Assembly: GCA_963720785.1 (NCBI GenBank)
Contig: CAVRGQ010000005.1
Coordinates: forward strand, 186,001 to 250,000
Reading direction: 5' to 3'
DNA length: 64,000 nucleotides
From: CAVRGQ01 sp963720785
Lineage (GTDB): Bacteria; Actinomycetota; Acidimicrobiia; IMCC26256; DASPTH01
Shown: positions 43,773-51,660 of the stretch, piece by piece
How positions within the stretch are numbered: position 1 is the stretch's first letter
Layout of the letters: each line of letters opens with the position of its first letter
Notes under the pieces: generated by a model
What the model was told of the DNA's origin: nothing
The model's database searches: none
Seen by the model: only the letters and a program-made list of their open reading frames with translations
Program-made: the position numbers and the translations under genes

Positions 43773-45143
43773 GCGCCGGCCGCCTGCTCCTGGGGCTGCT
43801 GCTCCTCGACGAAGTCGCCGAGACCAGCGGATCCGGTGCCGGCCTCGGGCGGGGCGACGGCCCACTCGTGCTCGTCGACCTCGTGGCCCTCGCCGTACAC
43901 CTCGCCCCGGCGCTCGATCGCGTGGATCAGGGCGTCGACTGCCTGCGGGTTGAACTGCGTGCCGGCGCCGTTCCTGAGCTCACTGAACGCGGTCTCCTGG
44001 CTGAGCGCCCGGCGGTACGAACGGGTGGACGTCATCGCGTCGAAGGCGTCGGCCACGTGGATGATCGCCGGCTCGATCAGCGCGGCGTCGCCCTTCACCG
44101 CAGCTTCGGCCGCCTCGGTGGTGGTGTCACCGGCGACCGGTGCCAGGAAGTCGATGCGGCGCAGCAACTCGACCGACACGGGCTCGTGGCGCTTCACCCG
44201 CTCGAACTCGGCCTCGGTGAGCCGCCCCGGCTTGTTGAGCAGCTGGTTCGGCACGATCAGCTTGCCGATGTCGTGCATGAGCGCCGCATACCGGAGACGC
44301 TCCATGCGACGCGGCCCGAACCCGAGCTCCTCGCCGACGTACTCGGCGAACATCGCCACCCGACGAGCGTGACCCGACGTGTACGGATCCTTCGCCTCGA
44401 GCGCCAGGATCAGCGTCTCGATCGTCTGCTCCTGACTCGCCTGCAACTCCAGGTACGACGCAAACGACCTGCCGCGCGATCAGGATCGGCACGAGGAGTA
44501 GGGGCACGACCGCCGCGCCCAACTCCAGGTACACCCATCCCAGGCCCAAGCCGAGGATCGCGAACGGGAAGCCGCCGACATTGAAGGCACCGATCTGACG
44601 GAGCACTCGGTTGTACGGCTCATCGCAGGTTAGTGAGACCGGAATCGCGATGAGCATTGAGTTGAGCCCGAGATAGGCGGCGGAGGCAACGACAACGCCG
44701 ATGAACTGACTGACATCCGCAGTCGCAGCGCCGCTTCCGACGATCAGCCAGAAGAGACCAGCAGCAGCGAAGAGCGACAAGGAATCCGCAGATGCGTTGA
44801 AGGCGATCTTCGACCAGGAACGTTTGCGGATCTGCTGCAGATCGAATGCACCGAAGAACCCGACGAGGATCGGTCCAAGGAAGAAGCCGTAGTAGCGGAA
44901 CACCACGAGCGAGGCGATGAGCACCATGACGTTGCCGCTCATCCCCATGCCGGCGCGAGCGTCGACATCGGAGTTCGTGGCCGCCAGCGCGAAGACTCCC
45001 AGCACCAGGACACCGACGAACTCTTCGCCACTGATCTCTGGGCGCGTCAGAACCGCCGCCAAGGCAGTGAGCGCGACGACGAGACCGCACATGACGAGCA
45101 CGGTGAATCGAATGAGTTGGTCGGGGGTTCGTTGTTTTGTCAT
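43769..45143 (-). CDS. Membrane HD-GYP-type phosphodiesterase (frameshifted)
   Basis: About 457 aa. Residues 1-230 hold six or more membrane helices (FTVLVMCGLVVALTALAAVL, FGVFALAAT-like, AFNVGGFPFAILGLGLGWVY) in one frame. The catalytic domain follows in another: LILALEAKDPYTSGHARRVA, YAALMHDIGKLIVP (HD), FERVKRHEPVSVELL and ADAFDAMTSTRSYRRALS. This set is typical of HD-GYP c-di-GMP phosphodiesterases. The break at 44461-44470 has one extra base. The membrane half (about 44470-45143) is clearly lower in GC than the catalytic half. ATG 45143 lacks a strong ribosome site and lies 27 bases below a 22-bp inverted-repeat arm. Confidence 0.85.
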
Positions 45144-45169
45144 GGCAAGTGGCTTGGGGAAAGCATCTT

Positions 45170-45423
45170 GGGTAGAGAAGGCAGGGCCTCGACGCCGAAC
45201 TGTCAAGGGATTTGGTTACTTCCAGCGAGCAGCGCCACCGGCGAGCAGCACTGCGACCAGTGCTGACGCGCTGGCCGCTGCGCGGAACATCGTCTTCTTC
45301 ACGAGGACTCCCTGAAACTTCGTCATCCCTCCGGGCGTCGCTTGGTGCCCAATGGGTGATTCGCTTCGCTTCAGGTTTGTTCGCTTTTTCTCGTGCTGAG
45401 CCGAGGCCCTGCCTTCTCTACCC
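45170..45423. repeat. Widely spaced perfect 22-bp inverted repeat
   Basis: The 22 bases 45170-45191 are the exact reverse complement of 45402-45423 (core AGAGAAGGCAGGGCCTC). The enclosed 210 bases carry a 28-codon ORF. No target-site duplication flanks the arms, so a mobile element is not supported. In the minus-strand transcript the arms would pair around the tiny ORF, placing the 3' arm just above the HD-GYP start. Confidence 0.75.
45216..45302 (-). CDS. Predicted 28-residue membrane/leader peptide
   Basis: GTG 45302 is preceded by GGGAG 5 bases away and the frame ends TAA at 45216. The peptide starts VKKTMFRAAASASALVAV and continues LLAGGAARWK: two lysines, a hydrophobic helix, a basic end, like a tiny membrane protein or leader peptide. 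An upstream in-frame ATG at 45326 would give 36 residues but has GGAGGG touching the start. It lies within the inverted repeat, upstream of the HD-GYP gene on the same strand. Confidence 0.45.
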   Translation of the reverse strand: MKKTMFRAAASASALVAVLLAGGAARWK

Positions 45424-45637
45424 CGAGACTTTTTCCTTCCTCCCAGTGTCCCAGAGTTCCGGGGACTGACAGTTTTCTACGGATTTGCCAGTCACGCAAG
45501 CCCTCAGTACCCCTCATTGGCAACATTTGGCCACTTGCAACACAGAAGCAACAGGGAAGCCCACGGAGCGTGGTCGGTTCGCCGTATGCTGTGCCGGATC
45601 AGGCGCTGTGCGGGGCCTGGGGGACGGTGGAGTGGGG

Positions 45638-46357
45638 ATGGGCAACGAGTGGCCGGGAGATGCCGCCCCGAGCGGCGCGCAGCCCGACGACGTCCTGGAC
45701 CTGCGGGAGCTCGAGGACGAGCTGTGCCGCCTGACGGGGATCCTGGGTGTCCGGATCGTCGGTGACCGGGTGGGCCGGCCGGTGGAGGTCCACGTCCTCG
45801 CCGACCACTCCAAGCCCGCCAAGCAGACCGTTCGCGACGTGCGGGCCGTGGCCCAGACGGTGTTCGGCATCGAGCTCGACCACCGCATCGTGAGCGTCGC
45901 CCAGCTCGAGACCGACGATCGCAACGAGCCCCTCGGCATCGAGCTGCCCCGCTCGGAGCACCGCGCCCGGGTGGGCTCGATCAACGTCGAGGCGGTGGGG
46001 GTTCGAGCGGAGGTCCGGGTGGTCCTGCTCGACGGTGACCGCGAGCACACCGGGTACGCCGAGGGCTCGGTGGCGAGCCTGGCCCGCGCCCAATTGGTGG
46101 CGACGGCGGCGCTCGACGCCCTGCGGGCGATGGAGCCCGCCGCCGACGCGGTCCATGTGGCCACTGCTGACGTCACCCGCGTCGGGCCGAGCCGCGTGGC
46201 CGTGGTCACCGTGGTCTACGTCGACCCACCGGTCGAGCTCATCGTCTCGGGATCGGCCGTGGTGCGCCGCGACCGCGACGACGCCGTCGTGCGGGCCCTG
46301 CTCGACGCCACGAACCGCCGCTTGTCGCGCCTCGAGCGCAACCGCGCCACTCGCTGA
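45638..46357 (+). CDS. Hypothetical protein, repeated alpha/beta units
   Basis: 239 aa, no signal peptide, membrane helix or cysteine cluster (one Cys). An N-terminal region (DLRELEDELCRLTGILGVRI, VHVLADHSKPAKQTVRDVRAVAQTVFGIEL) and a second region (VRAEVRVVLLDGDREHTGYA, ARAQLVATAALDALRAM) look like two small alpha/beta domains. Cofactor motifs are absent. Start ATG 45638 with GGTGGAG upstream. I do not recognise the family. A glycosyltransferase operon follows after 74 bases. Confidence 0.75.
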   Translation: MGNEWPGDAAPSGAQPDDVLDLRELEDELCRLTGILGVRIVGDRVGRPVEVHVLADHSKPAKQTVRDVRAVAQTVFGIELDHRIVSVAQLETDDRNEPLGIELPRSEHRARVGSINVEAVGVRAEVRVVLLDGDREHTGYAEGSVASLARAQLVATAALDALRAMEPAADAVHVATADVTRVGPSRVAVVTVVYVDPPVELIVSGSAVVRRDRDDAVVRALLDATNRRLSRLERNRATR

Positions 46358-46431
46358 CCTCGCTCGCCGACGTCCTCCACTGACGTCGCTCACTGACGTC
46401 ATCCGCGCCGCGCTCCGTATCCTCTCCACTG

Positions 46432-47535
46432 ATGACACGCGACGCATCCTCCCCCTCTCTCGACGCGGTCCAGGTCTCCTACCGCCTGGGCGGCGCCGAC
46501 GGCGTCGCCGTGGAAGCGCGCAAGTGGGAGTGGGCGCTGCACGAGCTCGGGTTCTCGGTCCGGCGCATCGCGGGTGAGCTCGACGACGGGCTCCGCCCCG
46601 ACGACACGTGGCTGCCGTTCCTGGCCATCGATCCGGCGGAGGGCGCCGATCCGGATCCGGGGGCGCTGTCGGCCGCGATCGCCGGCGCCGACCTCGTGAT
46701 CGTGGAAAACCTCTGCTCGCTGCCAATCAATCCCGACGCAGCCAGCATCACCGCGGAGGTGCTCGACGATCATCCCGGCCGCGTGATCTTCCACCATCAC
46801 GACCTGCCGTGGCAGCGCGCCGGGCTCGCGTGCCCACCGAACATCCCGCCGATGCGCAACGACTCGCTGCACGTGACGATCAACGACCACTCGCGCGTGC
46901 AGTTGGAGAACCGCGGGTTCGCCGCGGTCACGCTGCGCAACGCGTTCGACCTCGAACCCCAGCGCGGCGATCGCGACACGACGCGCGCGCACTTCGGGTT
47001 CGCACCCGACGACCTCGTGCTGCTCCAACCGACGCGTGCGATCCCGCGCAAGAACATCCCCGCGGCCATCGCCTTCGCAGTCGAGCTCGCGGCACGGGAG
47101 CCCGACCGCAGGGTGAAGCTCTGGATCACCGGCCCCGCAGAAGACGGGTACGACGACGTGTTCGCCCGCCTCGTCGCCGAATCGGTCGTGCCGGTCACGA
47201 TCGGTCGCGCCCAGTCCGCGCCCGACGCCTACGCCGCGGCCGACCTCGTGCTGTTCCCGTCGACGTGGGAGGGGTTCGGCAACCCGGTGATCGAGTCGAT
47301 CGCCCACCGCCGCCCGATCGTGGTCGGCACCTACCCCGTGCTCGACGAGCTCCGCGGGTTCGGTGTGCAGCTCCTGGGCATCGACGACGTCGCTGGGGTG
47401 CAGGACTGGCTGCGCCACCCTCGGGTCGACGTCCTGGAGCGCAACGTGGAGCTGGTGCGTCCGCACTGCTCGATCCAGGATCTGCCCGAACGGCTCGGTG
47501 CGGTGCTCCGTGCGACAGGATGGGACACATGGTGA
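46432..47535 (+). CDS. GT4-like glycosyltransferase (family 1 fold)
   Basis: 367 aa. The C-terminal GT-B domain shows LLQPTRAIPRKNIPAAIAFAVEL, VKLWITGPAEDGYDD and the donor-sugar motif VLFPSTWEGFGNPVIESIAHRRPIVV (E-x7-E). The N-terminal domain has IFHHHDLPWQRAGLACPP and ITINDHSRVQLENRGF-like features of acceptor binding. Soluble or peripheral membrane. Acceptor unknown. Its stop overlaps the next start. Confidence 0.9.
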   Translation: MTRDASSPSLDAVQVSYRLGGADGVAVEARKWEWALHELGFSVRRIAGELDDGLRPDDTWLPFLAIDPAEGADPDPGALSAAIAGADLVIVENLCSLPINPDAASITAEVLDDHPGRVIFHHHDLPWQRAGLACPPNIPPMRNDSLHVTINDHSRVQLENRGFAAVTLRNAFDLEPQRGDRDTTRAHFGFAPDDLVLLQPTRAIPRKNIPAAIAFAVELAAREPDRRVKLWITGPAEDGYDDVFARLVAESVVPVTIGRAQSAPDAYAAADLVLFPSTWEGFGNPVIESIAHRRPIVVGTYPVLDELRGFGVQLLGIDDVAGVQDWLRHPRVDVLERNVELVRPHCSIQDLPERLGAVLRATGWDTW

Positions 47536-47819
47536 CCGACCCGGTGCTGGAGAAACGCCGCCGCATCGCGCACTGGGTCGGCTTGGCCAAGCGGATCGGC
47601 TACTCGCTGTTGCTGCTCGCGATCGTCGCCTTCATCGCCGCCGCGATCACCGGCTTCACCGGCTGGCTGGTCACGGTGACGGTCGTGGCGCTGATCGGCG
47701 CCTGCATCGTGTTGCCGGTGCCGATCGTGCTCGGGTACGGGCTGCGCGCCGCCGACCGGGAGGACCGCGAAGAAGCGGCCCGCCGTGCGGGTGGGCCCCC
47801 GCCCGCTACCGGGCAGTAG
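47529..47819 (+). CDS. Small two-helix membrane protein
   Basis: 96 aa. Two membrane helices (IGYSLLLLAIVAFIAAAITGF and LVTVTVVALIGACIVLPVPIV) sit between a basic N-terminus (VLEKRRRIAHWVGLAKR) and an acidic/basic tail (ADREDREEAARRAG). ATG 47529 or GTG 47532 both overlap the glycosyltransferase stop; the GTG gives the 4-base overlap common here. Function unknown, coupled to the glycosyltransferase. Confidence 0.8.
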   Translation: MVTDPVLEKRRRIAHWVGLAKRIGYSLLLLAIVAFIAAAITGFTGWLVTVTVVALIGACIVLPVPIVLGYGLRAADREDREEAARRAGGPPPATGQ

Positions 47820-47877
47820 ATTTCGCGGGCTCACCCTTCGCGCATCCGCCCGCCCCGTCGGGCGAAAGGAGCCCGCC

Positions 47878-48888
47878 GTGCGTTACCGCCGCTTCGGCAA
47901 GAGCGACCTCGAGGTCTCCGAGGTCGGGTTCGGCGTCTGGACGCTCGCCAGCAACTGGTGGGGCGAGGTCGACGACAAGCAGGGCCTGCTGCACGCCGCG
48001 CTCGACAGCGGCATCAACTTCATCGACACGGCGCCCGTGTACGGCGAGGGCGGCGTCGGTGAGGAGTTGCTCTCCGACATCCTGAAGACGCATCGCGACG
48101 AGATCGTGCTCACCACCAAGTGCGGCTACGACATCGAGGCAGACCGCAAGTGGCCCGGGCAGAGCGAGCGTCCGCACGACTGGCGCCCCGAGTCGCTGCG
48201 CGCCCAGCTCGAGGGTTCGCTGCGCCGCCTCGGCATCGAGTGCATCGACCTCTACCAGCTCCACAACACGCGCATCGACCCGATCCGCGACGACGCGCTG
48301 TGGGACGAGCTCGAGAAGTTCCGCGCCGAGGGCAAGGTCCGTGAGCTCGGCGTCGCGCTCGGGCCGGCCATCGGCTGGGTCGACGAGGGCATCGAGGCGA
48401 TCCGCGACCGTCCGATCGTGTCGCTGCAGACGGTGTTCAACGTGATCGAGCAGGAGCCCGGGCTCACGTTCGGGCGCGAACCGAATGTGCCGGAGAACGT
48501 GGGCCTCATCTCGCGAGTGCCGCACGCATCCGACGCGCTGTCGGGCAAGGTCACGCGCGACACCGTGTTCCCGAAGGGCGACCACCGCTCGCACCGCAAC
48601 CGCGACAACATGCTCGACAACTTCGACAAGGCGGAAGCGCTCACCTTCCTCTGGGAAGGCACTGGCCGCACGATCGCGCAGGCCGCGATCGTGGGCATCC
48701 TCGCCGACCCGAACTTCACCACGGTGCTGCCGACATGCCTCACAGTGGAGGACGTGCGCGAGTTCGCGGCGGCCTCCGACCTGCCGCTCACCGCGGACGA
48801 GAAGGCGCAGCTCGACGCACAGTGGAACAACAACTTCGGCGTCGTGAACCGCTACGAGATGCCGCTGAAGTCGAGCACCCGAGGGTGA
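47878..48888 (+). CDS. Aldo/keto reductase
   Basis: 336 aa. RYRRFGKSDLEVSEVGFGVW, INFIDTAPVYGEGGVGEELL (catalytic Asp/Tyr), VLTTKCGYDIE (Lys), and DLYQLHNTRID (His) form the complete AKR tetrad. GTG 47878 is preceded by AAAGGAG. The TetR regulator overlaps its stop (GTGA), so it is probably the gene under that regulator's control. Only distantly similar to the AKR at 460-1485. Confidence 0.94.
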   Translation: MRYRRFGKSDLEVSEVGFGVWTLASNWWGEVDDKQGLLHAALDSGINFIDTAPVYGEGGVGEELLSDILKTHRDEIVLTTKCGYDIEADRKWPGQSERPHDWRPESLRAQLEGSLRRLGIECIDLYQLHNTRIDPIRDDALWDELEKFRAEGKVRELGVALGPAIGWVDEGIEAIRDRPIVSLQTVFNVIEQEPGLTFGREPNVPENVGLISRVPHASDALSGKVTRDTVFPKGDHRSHRNRDNMLDNFDKAEALTFLWEGTGRTIAQAAIVGILADPNFTTVLPTCLTVEDVREFAAASDLPLTADEKAQLDAQWNNNFGVVNRYEMPLKSSTRG

Positions 48889-49496
48889 CCGACATCCGGC
48901 GCCCCTCGGCGCCGCGCCTCGCGCCCGAGGAACGCCGGCGACAGCTCCTCGACGTCGCCAAGGTGGAGTTCGCCGAACGCGGGTTCCACGCGACGGCGAT
49001 GGACGACCTCGCGCTCGCTGCCGGGGTGACGAAGCCGGTCTTCTACCAACACTTCGCGTCGAAGCGGGCCTTGTTCGTCGCGGTGCTCGAAGACGTCGGC
49101 GGGCGTCTGCTCACGGTGCTCACCGGCGCGACCGCCGGGGCGACCACCGGGCACGCGCGCGTGGAGGAGGGCTTCTCCGCGTACTTCAAGTTCGTCGAGA
49201 GCGACCGCGCCGCGTTCCGCCTGCTGTTCGGTGCATCCGCCCGCAACGACGCGGAGTTCGCCGACGTGGTGGACAAGGTGCTCGACGACGCCGCGGCCGC
49301 GGTGAGCACGCTCATCGAGATCCACGGTTCGCAAGAGCATCGGATGGTGCTCGCCCACGCGCTCGTCGGCATCGCCGAGGGTGTGAGCCGACACACGCTG
49401 ACCGACCCCGACGGCACCCTCGCGTCCGACCAGCTCGCGTCGTGGATCGCCGAGCTGGCGTGGTTCGGCCTGCGCGGTGTCCGCAGCGACGACTGA
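48885..49496 (+). CDS. TetR-family transcriptional regulator
   Basis: 203 aa. N-terminal helix-turn-helix: RRQLLDVAKVEFAERGFHATAMDDLALAAGVTKPVFYQHFASKRALF is read over residues 15-61. The C-terminal ligand domain is helical (VEEGFSAYFKFVESDRAAFRLLF). GTG 48885 overlaps the AKR stop by 4 bases. Ligand unknown; autoregulation with the AKR is likely. Confidence 0.94.
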   Translation: MTDIRRPSAPRLAPEERRRQLLDVAKVEFAERGFHATAMDDLALAAGVTKPVFYQHFASKRALFVAVLEDVGGRLLTVLTGATAGATTGHARVEEGFSAYFKFVESDRAAFRLLFGASARNDAEFADVVDKVLDDAAAAVSTLIEIHGSQEHRMVLAHALVGIAEGVSRHTLTDPDGTLASDQLASWIAELAWFGLRGVRSDD

Positions 49497-49520
49497 CGTC
49501 GTCGCACGCGAAGCGCGCTT

Positions 49521-50163
49521 TCAGGCCGCGGCGTCGCGCACGAGGAGCGTCAACGAATCGCCGCACACCTCGGTGCGCGCGGCGACGCGCAATCCGAAGC
49601 GCGACGTGTAGAGCCGTTCACGCGCCGCGTTGCGACGCTCGTCGGCCTGGCCCGGCAGCAGCACCGCGTACGGCGTGACGCGACCCACCGCCGCGAGCGC
49701 GTCGACCAACCAGGTGCTCGCCGCACCCGGTTCGAGCGCCACGAAGTCGCTGACGACGACCGCGCCGGGCGCTTGCTCCCGGAGCAAGCGGCGCGTTCGC
49801 GATGACCTTGCGAGCGTTGTGGTCGCGCAAGGCCCAGACGACCAGAGCCGCGATCGCAGTCCGCCGCAGCCAGCGCGGCAACCACGGCGCGACGACTGCG
49901 GCCGTCACGCACACCGCCACGGTGCCGCCCACCGACGGCACGCCGAGGGTGAGGATCGCCGACCGATCGGAGTTGGTCAGCGGGCGGTCGAGGAACACGA
50001 GGCGGATCCAGTGCCCGACCCGCCGCAGCGGGCGGGGCAACGGCGAGTCCCGGTCGAGCGGGAAATGGTCGGCCACCACGCCTGCCACCCACCAGCGGTC
50101 GCCAAGGGGCACAATCGTCACCGTGCCGTGCGCTCGGCGAACGATTTCGTCGACTTGTCCCAA
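49521..50163 (-). CDS. Hypothetical protein with internal membrane segment (frameshifted)
   Basis: About 213 aa after repair. An N-terminal region (VTIVPLGDRWWVAGVVADHFPLD) precedes hydrophobic stretches (VGGTVAVCVTAAVVAPWLPRW, TAIAALVVWALRDHN). After a break at 49788-49796 (AAGCGGCGCG for AAGCGCGC, one extra base) the chain continues LLREQAPGAVVVSDFVALEPGAAS and a beta-rich end (RFGLRVAARTEVCGDSLTLLV). The C-terminal half is faintly GNAT-like but lacks a clear acetyl-CoA loop. The far 5' codon is TTG; the true start may be a GTG near 50130. Confidence 0.6.
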
Positions 50164-50395
50164 TTGTCTAGACTTCCTGCCGATTCCGCGGGTGATTTCG
50201 TCCGCAGTCTCGCACGAAGGGGATCAAGGGCAGGGCAATCCATGCCGATATTGCTCCGGCATGGGGCATCCCGGCGCCGGGGCGCGGCGGCGGGATTCAG
50301 AGTCGGAGGCAGCTGTGCGGCTGGTGACGGGGCGAACGCGACACCCAGAGCAACCGGGACTCGGCGGGCAACGACGCGGGCAACGACGCGTCGGG

Positions 50396-51616
50396 ATGCG
50401 GCGGCTGACCGTCGCGCTCCTGATCGCCACCACCGTCGCGCTCACCGCGGCTTCCGGCGCGGGCGCCACCACAGGCACCGACGCCCCGCAGACCCCGAAG
50501 GGCGTGAAGCGTGCACCGTCGGGCGTGCGGTTCTACGAGGTCCCCGACCCGCTGCCGCCCGGCGAGCCCGGCGACATCATCTGGGCCGCGCCCTACAAGG
50601 CGGTGCCCGGAGCGAAGGCGTGGAAGGTGCTCTACCACTCGCGCAGCCTCTCGGGTGACGACATCGCGGTGTCGGGCGTGATCGTGGTGCCCGACGGCAA
50701 GGCGCCCGCCGGCGGTCGACCCGTCGTGAGCTGGGCCCACGGCACCCACGGCATCGCCGACCGTTGCGCGCCGTCGCGCTACACCGACTGGGTCCCGAAG
50801 ATCCCGGCGATCGGCGACCTCGTACGCGCCGGCTACGTGGTGACCGCGACCGACTACGAGGGCCTCGGCACACCCGGCGTCCACCCCTACCTCGTCGGCG
50901 AGAGCGAGGCACGCGGCGCGCTCGACATCGTGCGCGCGGCGGCGAAGTTGCCCGGCTCCGGCGCGAGCGACCGCGCCGTCGTGTGGGGTCACTCCCAGGG
51001 CGGCCAAGCGAGCCTCTTCGCCGGCGAGATCGCGCCCACCTATGCCCCCGACATCCAACTCGAGGGCATCGTGGCCGGCGCGCCCGTGACCGATGTCGCC
51101 GCCATGTTCCCGGCGGCCGCGACGATCCCCGACACGCTCGGCTTCGTCGTGATGGGGCTGCTCGGCACGCAGGCCGCATTCCCCGAGGCCGACGCCTCCA
51201 CCATCCTCACGCCCCAGGCCCTGGCCGACGCGAAGGCGATCACCGCCACCAAGTGCTACGAGGACGTGCTCACCGCGTTCCAGAAGCCCGTGGCCGAGGT
51301 GATCGCACAGAACCCCGGTGAGGTCGCACCCTTCCCCGAGCTCTTCGCGCGCAACAGCCCCGGCAAGGCGGCCACCGGTACGCCGCAGTTCGTCTACCAG
51401 GGCAAGGCCGACGACGTGGTCTACACCGTGTTCACCAACGCGTACGTCCGCAAGGCCTGCGGGCTCGGCGACATCGTCGACTACGCGACGTTCGGCGGCA
51501 AGGACCACTACGCCGAGAACGAGGCCGCGGCCACGCAGGTCACCGCGTGGATCCGCGACCGCTTCGCCGGTGACCCCACGACCGGTTCCTCCGCGTCCCT
51601 GCCGCCCGCGAGCTGA
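50396..51616 (+). CDS. Secreted lipase/esterase (LIP family alpha/beta hydrolase)
   Basis: 406 aa. Signal peptide MRRLTVALLIATTVALTAASGAGA. Then the secretory-lipase fold: VSGVIVVPDGKAPAGGRPVVSWAHGTHG (oxyanion region), VVTATDYEGLGTPG and the nucleophile elbow VVWGHSQGGQASLF. Asp is probably in YQGKADDVVYT and His in GGKDHYAEN. Likely triacylglycerol or ester hydrolase outside the cell. Cys pairs may form disulfides. The start gives the signal peptide; longer frames do not. Confidence 0.9.
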   Translation: MRRLTVALLIATTVALTAASGAGATTGTDAPQTPKGVKRAPSGVRFYEVPDPLPPGEPGDIIWAAPYKAVPGAKAWKVLYHSRSLSGDDIAVSGVIVVPDGKAPAGGRPVVSWAHGTHGIADRCAPSRYTDWVPKIPAIGDLVRAGYVVTATDYEGLGTPGVHPYLVGESEARGALDIVRAAAKLPGSGASDRAVVWGHSQGGQASLFAGEIAPTYAPDIQLEGIVAGAPVTDVAAMFPAAATIPDTLGFVVMGLLGTQAAFPEADASTILTPQALADAKAITATKCYEDVLTAFQKPVAEVIAQNPGEVAPFPELFARNSPGKAATGTPQFVYQGKADDVVYTVFTNAYVRKACGLGDIVDYATFGGKDHYAENEAAATQVTAWIRDRFAGDPTTGSSASLPPAS

Positions 51617-51660
51617 CCGGCCCACCCGCCGGCGAGGTGGTGGAACGGGTGCGAGCAGGA

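Larger units (their letters stand above)
45144..45637. other. 494-base non-coding/leader region of lower GC
   Basis: The only gap over 300 bases. It has visibly lower GC and several T/A runs. It contains a 22-bp inverted repeat (45170-45191 with 45402-45423) that encloses a tiny minus-strand ORF (45216-45302), a TTGACA-like box on the minus strand near 45200-45206, and the leader of the rightward gene at 45638. No tRNA or recognised riboswitch was identified. Confidence 0.6.

Noticed and set aside
45192..45401. c-di-GMP riboswitch ahead of the HD-GYP gene
   Set aside because: A few short segments resemble GEMM loops, but the conserved GNRA/receptor and core pattern could not be aligned by eye. 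A covariance-model search would settle it.
45170..45423. MITE or insertion sequence between the 22-bp inverted repeats
   Set aside because: No target-site duplication flanks the arms, no transposase fragment lies inside, and no second copy was seen in the window.
51617..51660. Terminator between lipase and multicopper oxidase
   Set aside because: CCACC/GGTGG arms surround a CGCCGGCG palindrome, leaving essentially no loop, and no T run follows; evidence too weak to list.
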